A stretch of DNA of 64,000 nucleotides from Larimichthys crocea. Its lineage: Eukaryota; Chordata; Actinopteri; Sciaenidae. The DNA is taken from the NCBI RefSeq assembly GCF_000972845.2, contig NC_040028.1, positions 12,992,244 through 13,056,243 on the forward strand. The letters run 5' to 3'. Positions within the stretch are counted from its first letter, which is position 1, and each line of letters opens with the position of its first letter. Shown in pieces: positions 46,810 through 57,429 of this stretch. A model generated the notes under the pieces. It made no database searches, had not been told where the DNA came from, and saw nothing but the letters and a program-made list of their open reading frames with translations. Made by a program: the position numbers and the translations under genes.

Positions 46810-47430
46810 AGATGTTTTTACTGTCACACTGGTATGCCAAGTTGAGTTTTTGTCCTGTCTCCATGTTTGTTTTGTGACTTCCTGTTTTATTTTGGAAATT
46901 ACTCTCCTCTCCTTTCTGGTCACTTGCCCTTCCTCATGTGTCACCAGTCTGATTGTCTTCCCTGATTCCTGATTGTGTCCACCTGTTCCCCATTTCCCTC
47001 ATGTGTGTTTATAGTCTGCGTCTCCCTTTGTTCTGTGCCAGTGTGTCAAGTCTGCCGTCCTGATCACCAGCCCTCTCGTCATAGTCAAGTCTGTATCTAT
47101 CCCGTAGTTAAGTTTTGTTGTTTTCTAGTTCCTCGTTAGAGTGATTTTTTGTTGGCCTTTTGCCTAGTCTAGTTTTTGTTTCTTTCTAGTTCCTTGAAAG
47201 AGTGATTTTTTTGTTGGCCCTGCCTTTTTGTAGTTCGAGTTTAGTTTGTGCCTATTTTGATCATCCCTCATCGAGAGGCGCTTTTAGTTTTCCCGGTGTT
47301 AACCAGTGTTTAGTAAAAAAAGACATCTGCTTTTTCCTGTACTCTGCATTTGAGTCCTCTGTTTCGAGTTCTACCGTTGTCATTTACACTGCATACATAC
47401 ATACAGTGAAGGCATAGGCTACCATGCCAG
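46810..47430 (+). repeat. Dispersed T-rich fish repeat (LTR-like, unclassified)
   Basis: Sequence such as ttgtgacttcctgttttatt, cacttgcccttcctcatgtg and gtgtttatagtctgcgtctc is familiar from a high-copy teleost repeat resembling an LTR with a TATA-like part. Two imperfect internal repeats (tagttcctcgttagagtga and tagttccttgaaagagtga) are visible. Class not certain. Confidence 0.4.
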
Positions 47431-47494
47431 GTGCGAACTGCTCATCAGAAAGGCATTAATTCATTCCCACGTGTTGATGGCACAATCTGAAGCA

Positions 47495-49305
47495 ATTTGT
47501 ACGGTGGCCGACAAGGGCAAACGCGTCGCAAATGGCCAAACGCTGCAGACATAGGAATGATGCAAAAACATGCAAACCCACACAACACCAAAACAACTGC
47601 AAGAGAGAAGCGCTGCAAATCCATTCCACAAAACGGAAGTGTGCCAGGCCATTAGGGGGACCTGACCTGAGTGACGGACCAGTCCGGTGTGGCCCAGTCC
47701 CTCTTTAAAACATGAGCGGGATGCCTAGAAGAAAGTTGGCTAACTTTCAGAGAAAGGGCTGGTTCATTTGTGGCAGCGGCAGCTAGTAGCGGCACTTGCT
47801 TGCCACTGACCTGTCGCAGCAGTGGCCAGTGTCTGAGGAAGTTGCCACTGCCTTGGCGGTGTCTGGGGCAGTTACCACTGCCCTGCCACGGCAACTGCTG
47901 CTGTTATAGGCATTTGTTTTTATTCTATAAAACAGTCGTCAGTGTTGTATTGCTAGGGATTCACACCGGGGATGTAAGCGCTGCGGAACGGCTGTGCTGC
48001 GGTTTAGCTCTGTCCTCTGCCCGGCATCAGTCCCCACCGGGCGCGTGACGGCAGCATAGCTAGCCAGCCGTATTCACACGAGATCACGTGAGAATCCTGA
48101 ATGTACGCGAGACCCCGCGATAAACTGTGTATAAAGAAAACAACAACAACAAACAGCTGACTTTGCTTCTGCGACGTGGAGGAGATTATAAAAAGCATCT
48201 GTTGTGTCATAAATTATTGTGTGTTGTTCCACTTCAACAATTAGTCTCTCGTTGAGACCCTTTGATCGATCTTTGATCACCTGGTGCCACCGGTCATGAC
48301 GTAACGTTGATGTGAAGTTGTGATAGGCTACATGAACTGCGTATTGTGTTTTATTTTGAAAGCGGGTGGAAGTTTATTATGTTGATTCTGTGTCGGATTT
48401 CCTGTCTGGTGCGATCTGTTGAGCTTCACGCGGTTTAGCAACGGCTCGCGTCAAAAATAGAAGTGCTACGGAATGATAGAGCACAGAGAGTCGCTGCTGG
48501 GACGCTGCTAAAGGCCAACTCACACAGGGCGCGGAACGGAAGCGGCACGGTACCGCCGCGGTCACCGTAGCAAATAGAAGTCAGTCTAGTCAATGAGAGC
48601 ACTCATACAGGGCGTGGTCCAGGCACGTCCCAGAAGCGGCTCACCGCGCCACGGCGCGAGCTTTCCGTTTCATTCCTATTTTTACCGCGAGCTGCGGCTA
48701 AACCTCGTAAATTTCAACAGAGCACTGCGCACCAGACAGGAAACCGGGCCTTGAATCAACGTAATAAACTTCCGCCCCCTTACAAAATAAAACACAATAC
48801 TCAGTTCATGTAGCTTTTTACAACTTCACATCAACGTTACGTCATGACCGGTGGCACCAGGTGATCAAAGATCGATCAAAGGGTCTCAACGAGAGACTAA
48901 TTGTTGAAGTGGAACAACACACAATCATTTATGACACAACAGATGCTTTTTATAATCTCCTCCACGTCGGAGAAGCAAAGTCAGCTGTTTGTTGTTGTTG
49001 TTTTTTTATACACTGTTTATCGCGGGGTCTCGGGTATGTCCAGGATTCTCGCGTGATCTCGCGTGAATACGGCCGGCTCGCTCCGCTGCCGTTCCGCGGC
49101 TGATCCGCGTCCGGTGTGAGTTGACGCTGGGCAAAGTACCGTTCCGCTTCCGTTCCGCGTTCGGTGTGAGTCCCGTGTAAGACGTTCCGCGGCGCTTACG
49201 TCCCCCGGTGAGAATAATGCTTTAGACTCACTGACAATGTTTGTTTTTGGTTTTGCATCATTGTTAGCAGAGTTTGGCCATTTGTCCTTGTCGGCCACCA
49301 TAAAT
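47495..49305. mobile_element. Nested foldback element, outer inverted repeats
   Basis: The left sequence ggtggccgacaagggc, then caaatggccaaacgctgc, is mirrored at 49225-49305 (read on the minus strand: ggtggccgacaaggac, aaatggccaaactctgc). The inner foldback at 47957-49213 lies between these arms. This looks like one transposon inserted into another. Confidence 0.55.
47957..49213. mobile_element. Large foldback DNA element with long inverted arms
   Basis: The left arm (about 47957-48420) and right arm (about 48715-49213) are inverted copies. Both contain gaccctttgatcgatc/gatcgatcaaagggtc, the phrase accggtcatgacgtaacg and its complement, and an aacaacaacaa tract. The ends carry ATTC(A/T)CACCGGGG followed by GTAAGCGC and GCGGAACG. 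The spacer is about 290 bases and very CpG-rich. No transposase. Related by its ends to 10494-11128. Confidence 0.75.
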
Positions 49306-49717
49306 TTGGGATATTAGGGACATAGAGACTAAGAGCCAGGACAAGTAAAAATCCTGCAATGTAAATAGGTATGACTATCAAAATAGGCTGAACTTAAAGT
49401 ATGAAAAACATTACAAAGTGTTTCATACCCTTCTGGTCCTGCCCTTCCCTTCAGCACATTTTTCATTCTTCTCTTCAGTGACATGAAGTCCATCATAAAA
49501 CAAAGTCATCATTTAATACTCAATTGATGGACTGATGATGGGAATAGAACAAAGTACTTGGCACCAGTGACCACACAAAGAGTCCCAGCTGATGAGTTAG
49601 CTGCTGTTACCCACCTGTATACCCAGGAGAGTCACTACAGCTGGCAGAGCACCAGATGCATGCGGTCTAGAATAATAACCATTTACAGAATGATTAAACA
49701 AACATTATAGCCCTGTA

Positions 49718-49782
49718 TGCTGAGCAAGATATTTAAAACAATGGCTGCATAGATCATTTAGCCACCATGATGGGTATAAAAG
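49718..49782 (+). promoter_or_regulatory. Promoter of the 49.8 kb crystallin
   Basis: TGCTGAGCA (49718-49726, Maf half site), AACAATGG (49737-49744, an exact SOX consensus) and TATAAAAG (49775-49782). The ATG is 61 bases beyond the TATA. This is the best-formed example of the module shared by the M-type genes. Confidence 0.6.
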
Positions 49783-49842
49783 TGAAAGAGAGTTTGACTG
49801 GGCAAAGTACCAGTGGCATCAGGGACAGGACTGAACGCCAAA

Positions 49843-50610
49843 ATGAGCAAAGTAAGAGACCATTTTTACTGTAAATTAGGTTGATAAATATAAAGATACA
49901 TATGCAAACATAACACGAAAAAGGGTTTTAAAATGTTTTGTTTTTAGATCATCTTCTACGAGGACAAGAACTTCCAGGGTCGCTCCTATGAGACCAGCAC
50001 AGACTGTTCTGAGCTGACCTCCTATCTGAGCCGCTGCAATTCCTGCAGGGTGGAGAATGGCTTCTTCATGCTCTACGAACATCCCAACTACATGGGCCAC
50101 CAGATGCTGGTCAAGAGGGGCGAGTACCCTGACAATCAGCGCCTGATGGGAGTGAGCACAAGTGACTGCATCCGGTCCTGCCGCATGATTCCTATGGTAT
50201 GCAGTTTTGTGTTGACTGGCATCGATAAAATTAAAAAGGTTAAAGATACTAATTCATTAATTCATTAACATCACAGCACAGAATTTCTGATTAGAAAGTC
50301 ATTTTCTGTCTATTTGTGTGTTGTTTTACAGCATAGAGGCCAGTTCAGGATGAGGATCTATGAGAAGGAAAACTTTGGAGGTCAGAGTCATGAGCTGATG
50401 GACGACTGCGACTCAGTCCAAGATCGTTATCGTATGTCCGACTGCCAGTCTGCTCAAGTGATGGACGGCCACTGGCTGATGTACGAGCAGCCCCACTACA
50501 GAGGCAGGATGATGTACTTCAGGCCTGGAGAGTACAGGAACTTCAAAGACATTGGGATGAGTCCCTTCAACATGATTGGATCCATCCGTCGTATCACAGA
50601 CTCCTGTTAG
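49843..50610 (+). CDS. Gamma-crystallin M-type, divergent paralogue, intact
   Basis: A 178-residue lens crystallin. Exon 1 (49843-49851) is ATGAGCAAA with donor GTAAGA. Exon 2 (49948-50196) has 83 codons, two more than its neighbours: the extra residues fall near [12 protein letters not shown]. It holds Greek keys [15 protein letters not shown] and [17 protein letters not shown]. Exon 3 (50332-50610, 92 codons plus stop) has [14 protein letters not shown] and [17 protein letters not shown], then SIRRITDSC without the final Tyr. All splice sites are canonical and a polyadenylation signal is at 50656-50661. It starts Met-Ser-Lys, unlike the Met-Gly forms. Which zebrafish crygm number it matches I cannot say. 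Exon 3 is closer to the other genes than exon 2, which may reflect gene conversion. Confidence 0.93.
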
Positions 50611-50794
50611 AAAACCAAACAGGCTCCAGATATGATAATGTAATCAACAAATAATAATAAAGAATTTATACATTGATCATTCCCATTGGTTTTTCAAAAC
50701 ATCAATCAGTGATTTTGGATACTATCACAAAACTTCATGATGAATTTGGAGGATGAAATGGTACCTCTGTGCATGTTTTTTCCAGATGTTTCCT

Positions 50795-50824
50795 TAATTA
50801 AATTAAATTAAATTAAATTAAATT
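50795..50824 (+). repeat. Pentanucleotide microsatellite (TTAAA)n
   Basis: Five or six copies of attaa/ttaaa in a row. Another microsatellite, (GTT)n, lies at about 51060-51085. Confidence 0.85.
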
Positions 50825-51523
50825 ATTGTATTATACATACATTATAGTTTATTTTCGTGTAAAAAAAATCCAGTACATCTAAATAAATAGAAATATAGCT
50901 TCAGTTAATATGTCAAAATCCCACTAATACTTGTGTATCTTTACAGGACACATTATTAACCTGTCATAGCAGGAAAATCCCAGGTGGAACTAATGTTACT
51001 TATGATGACAGTAAAGGCTGTGGAATTGTGATTGCTAGCTCACAGAAACACTATAATTATTGTTGTTGTTGTTGTTGTTGTTATTATTGTTATTTTTCAC
51101 ACAGTATTTTCACTCTCTTAATGGTCAGTTAGAACAGATGGAATGATTGCAACAAGCAAAATGTTTCAACATACAAATGGACATGTGAATATTGACGGAT
51201 GTGAACCATGGGGCAACCTCTGTGGATGTGAAGCCAACACTGAAATGCCAAAAACTGTAGTTCCACAAAGGGCCACTTAAGTGAGTCATGTTTAGAATTA
51301 ACAGCATGACCGCTTTGATTGACAGGTATGTGCCATTACATCATTGAGGTAGAGTCTTTCATAAAGAGAGACCAGACACACCAATACATGTTTTTGTTTC
51401 CACATGATCCACATGAAGAATAATAAAAAAAATAAACAAAAATAAACTATCGTGTTCTGGCACATGTTCAATCATTCTACTTGTATTGGCAACATGAATG
51501 TGCCTTAAAAATAAAATAAAAAA

Positions 51524-51735
51524 GGGGCGGCGTTTAGCTCGGTTGGTGGAGCGGCCGCCCCATGTGCGGAGGCTCGGTCCTTGCTGCGGAGGCCCAGGGT
51601 TTGAATCCGACCTGTGGCTCTTTCCAGTGCGTCGTTCCCTGTCTCTCTCTCCATCACTCTTCAGCTGTCTCTATCAGAAATGAAGCTTGAAAAGGCCAAA
51701 TAAATAAAAATAAAATAAATTAATTAAATTTAAAA
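51524..51735 (+). mobile_element. tRNA-derived SINE
   Basis: The A box region tagctcggttggtgg (51535-51549) and B box GGTTTGAATCC (51598-51608) are close to tRNA promoter elements. A pyrimidine-rich body and an A-rich tail with aaataaataaaa follow. Same broad family as 36589-36780 but a different subfamily. Confidence 0.8.
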
Positions 51736-51739
51736 AAGA

Positions 51740-52780
51740 GTTTCAGTTAAGTGACAATGATGTAATTTTTGTGTCAAGGCCAGTGTACACATGGATTTAT
51801 AGACCATATCCAAACATTTCAGACATATTTAAACATTCATATCTCTGTCCCTCATTAAAATTCAGCCCACAGAAAATTCGTCTTATTAAACCTACCAGCG
51901 TCCATATTTGATTTAAAATCACATACACAAAAAAACTCTCTGGAACGTTGAACTTTTTGTTAAAATGAAATGTATATGCTGTAACATCTAAGCTAGCAGC
52001 TCTTTGTGTTAAGGGAAACAAAACTGTATGTCCTACATAAAATTCAGAATAAGTCTACTGAGTGTCAGACTAGCTCTGGGTTTCATTAGCTGGTTCCAAG
52101 ATAGTAATACACAGATTCATTAAGTTCACAGTCTAAAGTCTTTTTGACACTGCACTCTGAAACACTTTACATTATTTGTTTTACATTATTTCAAATGGCT
52201 TGTGATGCATTGAGTACGCCGCTAGCCATGCTTGTGCCCAAAGTAAACTCACTGGGCTGAATCACAACCATAAAAGTTCTGTATAAACTGCAACTATCCA
52301 CACCCTTATCCACTTTTGACCAGGGTCCCCCAGAACCCCAATACGCTGGTATTGTTTAAATGAAATAAAAAAAAAATAATAATAATAATAATATGAAGTC
52401 TTTACTTTAGGAACAAATTACTTGACAGTTACAGAAAATTGGAATGATAGAATAAAGCATGTGGAAGATATGAAATATATATATATATATAAAATATACC
52501 TCTGAAGTCTGAGTTAAACTGTACAAGATACCATATAAATGAATATTGTTACATCATCATTAGCTAAATAATTATGTGACATTAAAGATTTAAATTATGC
52601 TTGTCTGATGTTTTTAGATGAACAAATATTGATAGCATGAAACACACAGATGGCAGCCATGTTACAATTGGAAACTTCTATTTCTTTTCCTTTATGTTGG
52701 ACAACAATGCTGTCCATACAGAGTACACACATGTCCACCAGAGTGGTATGGTATTACATAACAACCTGCTCAGTATAGGT
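51740..52780. other. Intergenic stretch, no gene seen
   Basis: AT-rich, with an AAT trinucleotide run (about 52370-52393) and a TA tract (52475-52490). No exon-like sequence was recognised. Confidence 0.5.
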
Positions 52781-52791
52781 TCTATGGCATG

Positions 52792-52859
52792 TTGCTGTAT
52801 CAGGGATTTGCACAATAGCAGCCATACATACATTTTTCTACAATGAGCAAGTATAAAAG
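52792..52859 (+). promoter_or_regulatory. Promoter of the 52.9 kb crystallin
   Basis: TTGCTGTATCAG (52792-52803, Maf-like), ACAATAG (52812-52818, SOX-like) and TATAAAAG (52852-52859) in the same order and spacing as the other M-type genes. Confidence 0.55.
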
Positions 52860-52928
52860 TAACCTTTACTACTGACAGAGACATGCAGCAGTCACAGTTC
52901 ACTCCTGAGTGACAACCAAACAACCATG

Positions 52929-53692
52929 ATGGGCAGGGTAGGTACTGGGTTTGATCCATCTAAAAAAAAGTCCACTTTGATTTCATGTTTATCAAGCTTG
53001 TAATTATTTAACACTGGATTAAAAAGCTTCTTGGAACAAAGTGAAAATGGTAATAATGAAACACTGTTGTGCTTTCAGATCATCTTCTACGAGGACAGGA
53101 ACTTCCAGGGTCGTTCCTATGAGTGCATGGGCGACTTTGCTGACATGTCCTCCTACCTGAGCAGGTGCCACTCCTGCAGGGTGGAGAGCGGCTGCTTCAT
53201 GGCCTACGACCGTCCCAACTACATGGGAAACCAGTACTTCATGAGGAGGGGCGAGTACTCTGACTACATGAACATGTGGGGATGGTCTGACTGCATCAGG
53301 TCTTGCCGTATGATCCCCATGGTACGCCAGAATTTTTATTCCTTAGACAGTATTTCTTTCATGTAAATTTGAACAGTTGATCTTATTTTTCTTTTTTTAT
53401 ATTTTCTCTACAGCACAGAGGTCAGTTCAGGATGAGGATCTACGAGAGGGAGAACTTCGGTGGTCAGATGTATGAGATGATGGATGACTGTGACAACATG
53501 ATGGACCGTTACCGTATGAACAACTGCATGTCCTGCAACGTGATGGACGGCCACTGGCTGATGTACGAGCAGCCCCACTACAGAGGCAGGATGATGTACT
53601 TCAGGCCTGGAGAGTACAGGAACTTCATGAACATGGGCTGGAGCGGCTCCAGGTTCATGAGCATGAGGCGTATCATGGATTCTTGTTATTAG
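52929..53692 (+). CDS. crygm2: Gamma-crystallin M-type, intact
   Basis: Lens crystallin of 176 residues with about 27 methionines (15%) by my count. Exon 1 (52929-52937) is ATGGGCAGG with donor GTAGGT, so residue 3 is Arg instead of Lys. Another ATG directly upstream (52926) could add one Met; I chose the second because it aligns with the family start. Exon 2 (53079-53321) has [15 protein letters not shown] and [17 protein letters not shown]. Exon 3 (53414-53692) has [14 protein letters not shown] and [17 protein letters not shown], and ends RRIMDSCY. Cys23, kept in close paralogues (MSDC), is Phe here (MGDF). A polyadenylation signal is at 53727-53732. The 400 bases after the gene resemble those after the 37.3 and 40.8 kb genes, so these arose by block duplication. 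Confidence 0.94.
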
Positions 53693-54589
53693 AGCACCAG
53701 TGAACTAAACCAAAAACAAACTTTTCAATAAAATGAAAAAAAAAAAACACTCTTCTGTTTTGACTTTTTACCTCAGTTTTGTGGCTTGGACAGCACAGAA
53801 GCAGATGTCAAGAGGGATGAAATTAAGCACATTCATTCATGTGATAGACTTTCATGCAGATAAGAACTATTATGTAATATTCATAACTATGTTGTCAGTG
53901 TACAATCACCAGAAAATAATAATATGCTTTTTATATCTACAGACCCTGCAAACTCTACACATTGATCCTTTAATAACTCCTTCACATTTGTTTTTATTTA
54001 ACCATAAACTTTGACTTTGGAGACAATGGTGGAGATTTTTTTTAATTTTTTTTAATGTAATGTGAATGTGGTTTTGAATACATTTCATTTCAATTCATTA
54101 TGTATTGTCAGAAAAGAGTCTCAATCTATTTAAAGCACATTTCTAAATTGTTGGTACAGTACAGACAGCTAAACCACCAAAGACACAAACACAAACAGAA
54201 AAAATGGATATGATTCAGTTTTTTCTGTCACAACCAACAACTAAAATAAAAAATGCTTTAACTTGTGATTTGTGGTGCATTTTAGACGCACTCCAAATAA
54301 TAATCAGATAAAACATTTTACAGCACAATATAAGTGGAAAACATTGCTCTTGTAACAAGAGTTTTAGACTTCAGCGTACCTTCACCTTGTCATGTCATAT
54401 AAATATTACTGAGACCTTTACAGAAAATTCCAGATGGATTTAATCAAGGTCAAACTGTGCACAGAGTTGCAATGTCATTTGTGCATCTTTGTGAATAGAA
54501 CCTTGAGATGGTAAAGATAATGGTTGTAAGTGATGTGTAGTTAATTCATAGTGCTATTAATGGCCACAATCCATTGTTTGTGAATTTAC

Positions 54590-55440
54590 CGCTCAGAGTC
54601 TGAGGACGGACAACAAAAAGATTCAGTTCAGGGGTCTAGTGGAGTCTACAGGAAGGTGCTGTGATGAGGTGCAATGAGTACATTCTTTCGGTCCTGTGAT
54701 TGTGGAGGCAAGGTGATGCGTCACTCTGATTCTTGGTCAAATAGTCCCATAGCCTGGAGCATGGTGTGTTTTTGGGTCACTGTCATGTTGAAAAGCAAGT
54801 GATGGTCCCACTTAGCACAAACCAGATGCTTATTGCAGAGTGCTATGGTAACTATGTTGGTTAGGTGTGTCATGAATTTTGAATAAATCACCTACAGTGT
54901 CATCAGCAAAGCACCCACACACCATCACACCTCCATGCTTCATGATAGGAACCACACATGCGGATATCATCCATTCACCTTTTCTGCTTCTCACAAAGAC
55001 ACAGTTGATGTAACCAAAAGATTTTGACCAAAGTCTAGATTTCCACTAGTTCAAATGTCAATTTCTTGTGATTCCCAGCAGTTCTGTTGTTCTTCTTCTT
55101 GGTCTCCCTAAGTTGTAGTTTCTTTGCCACAATTTTGATGATGATGATGTGATTTACACAGTCTCCTCTGAATGGTTGATGCAAAGATGTATCTGCTACT
55201 TGAACTCTGTGCAGCATTTATGTGGGCTCTAATCTAAGATCCTATTAAACAGTGATTTCAGAGACTGCTAACTGTTATGAACCTGTCCTTTACAGCAGAA
55301 GTAACTGTTGGTCTTCCTTTGCTAGGGCACAGTCAGCTTCATCACATCATTTGATGTTTTTTGTGACTGCGCATAATGATACAAATGTTGATGAAAGTTC
55401 TTGATATTTTCTGGATTGACTGACTTTTATGTCAATATGA
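54590..55440 (-). mobile_element. Degenerate Tc1-like transposon relic
   Basis: Read on the minus strand, the segment keeps the order of a Tc1 transposase with many lesions. A part around 55200-55330 resembles the N-terminal DNA-binding region, and acagttgatgtaaccaaa and catgcttcatgatagg (plus strand) lie in the middle. A part near 54780-54870 resembles the DNDPKHT catalytic region. Phrases such as acagtctcctctgaatggtt and tacttgaactctgtg are highly typical of fish Tc1 elements. Terminal repeats were not identified. Confidence 0.75.
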
Positions 55441-55444
55441 ATTA

Positions 55445-56240
55445 CTACATCTGTTGGGTAGAGTTACTTACTGTGTTCCCTCCATCTGAATGTGATCAGA
55501 TGAATGATCCTATCTACAGTACACGTTATACTTTATTAATAAATTCCTTAGCTATGTGTGTGTGTATACATATTATATTTGAATTGAATGTGTTAATGTG
55601 TAACATTATGTGTGAACACTAAACAGCAGTGGCAGTGCTGTTAAAAGTCTGTACATCAGTCTTATACTGCCCAATGTATTTTGCAATTGTGCAGGGGGCT
55701 AAAGAAAGTGTCACTATTCCTGTGACTGTATTGAGTTCTAACATCATTTCATTGGTCTCTTGCTGTTGTTGTTGAAGATGAAGTAACAAACTAAAGCTGG
55801 TATTATGCTCTTCTGAAGAGTCAAACATCTCTGCAAATCTGCAGAGAACGTTGTTATGGGTAACTGCAGGCTGTCAGAGGACCTATACACATCTAACACT
55901 GAAATCTTAGGTAAATGGTGTATAGTGGTGCACATCAAGTTGTTTGGTTTGTTCAACTCTTGTCATGAGGCAGGTTTAAAATGGTGACAAGAACAAACGT
56001 CTACACAAAGGTGTTGCAAAACGAGCATAGGCCATAAATGCGAAGTAAATGAAACCATGAAATGGTAAATGAAACCGCCACCTTGACATATCTGAATGAC
56101 TAAAATAGATATAGATAGTGCAACAGAGAAATATAATTCACGTTTAAAATGAAAAAAAAAATAGGAAGGAACATTCTCTTTGTTTGTGACGCTGTTGGTA
56201 TACAATATGGGTAAGAAAGTCAAAACTCTATAGCTTCTGT
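55445..56240. other. Intergenic stretch, no gene seen
   Basis: No recognised exon or repeat apart from a short GT tract near 55555 and an A run near 56152. Confidence 0.5.
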
Positions 56241-56246
56241 GGTAGG

Positions 56247-56312
56247 TTGCTGGGTCAGTACTTTGAACAATAGAGGGGCACACACGGCCTTTGTCTCTTA
56301 CCAGGTATAAAT
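56247..56312 (+). promoter_or_regulatory. Promoter of the 56.4 kb crystallin
   Basis: TTGCTGGGTCAG (56247-56258, Maf-like), AACAATAG (56266-56273, SOX-like) and TATAAAT (56306-56312). The ATG lies 73 bases beyond the TATA. Confidence 0.55.
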
Positions 56313-56384
56313 GTACCATGTTCAGACAGACAGGGCATCAGTTCACACAGTTCTCTGAGAGATAGGGAAACCACTGAAGTCAAC

Positions 56385-57355
56385 ATGGGCAAGGTAAACA
56401 ACTGAATAAAAATATGAAATACTTAATTTGCCAACACTTTACATTAATACTGTGAACTCTATTGCATATATACAATATTATTATATATACACATTGTCTA
56501 TGAGTCACAATTTTATTGTTTCTTTTTATACTTTTATATTTATACTGTTATCACCGTGTCTCGAAATTCTGCTTAAAAGTACATTGGAAATGTGCAGTTG
56601 GATGACATTAGTCTGTCTATGTCTCAGTCTAAATATGTAAGGGGACAATGTAAGGATTGATGACAAAATTAGTTCACCTTATTCATCTCTCTTTTTGTTC
56701 TCTAACCATTACAATTATCTTTTTTTAGGTCATCTTCTACGAGGACAGGAACTTCCAGGGTCGCTCCTGGGAGTGCATGAGCGACTGCTCTGACTTTTCC
56801 TCCTACCTGAGCAGATGCCACTCCTTCAGGGTGGAGAGCGGCTGCTTCATGGCCTACGACCGTCCCAACTACATGGGAAACCAGTACTTCATGAGGAGGG
56901 GCGACTATGCTGACTACATGAGCATGTGGGGATGGAACAGTGGTATCAGGTCTTGCCGTATGATCCCCATGGTACGTATAAAAACAGACCACAGCCATAC
57001 TATAGTTCCATTATGGGTGACATCCCTTACAAAACTTGATATACAGACATTCATTTATTTCTTTTTTTCAAAACAGTACAGAGGCCAGTACAGGATGAGG
57101 ATCTACGAGAGGGAGAACTTCGGTGGTCAGATGTATGAGCTGATGGACGACTGTGACAACATCATGGACCGTTACCGTATGAATGACTGCATGTCCTGCA
57201 ACGTGATGGACGGTCACTGGCTGATGTACGAGCAGCCCCACTACAGAGGCAGGATGATGTACTTCAGGCCTGGAGAGTACAGGAACTTCAGGGATATGGG
57301 CTGGAGCGGCTCCAGGTTCATGAGCATGAGGCGTATCATGGATTCCTTTTATTAG
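56385..57355 (+). CDS. crygm2: Gamma-crystallin M-type, intact
   Basis: Lens crystallin of 176 residues. Exon 1 (56385-56393) is ATGGGCAAG with donor GTAAAC. Exon 2 (56729-56971) has [15 protein letters not shown] and [17 protein letters not shown], then the distinctive [11 protein letters not shown]. Exon 3 (57077-57355) begins [18 protein letters not shown], then [17 protein letters not shown], and ends RRIMDSFY. The last Cys of the family (DSCY) is Phe. Exon 2 is closest to the 37.3 kb gene and exon 3 to the 52.9 kb gene, a mosaic that suggests gene conversion. Intron 1 (335 bases) is longer than in neighbours. A polyadenylation signal is at 57414-57419. Confidence 0.94.
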
Positions 57356-57429
57356 TTCTCCAGTTAACTAAATTATGGCATATCATTATGTGCTAATTGT
57401 ACATTGTAAATTCAATAAATGATATAACT

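Noticed and set aside
51535..51608. tRNA gene at 51.5 kb
   Set aside because: A and B boxes are present, but there is no proper cloverleaf or anticodon arm, and the body and A-rich tail are those of a SINE.
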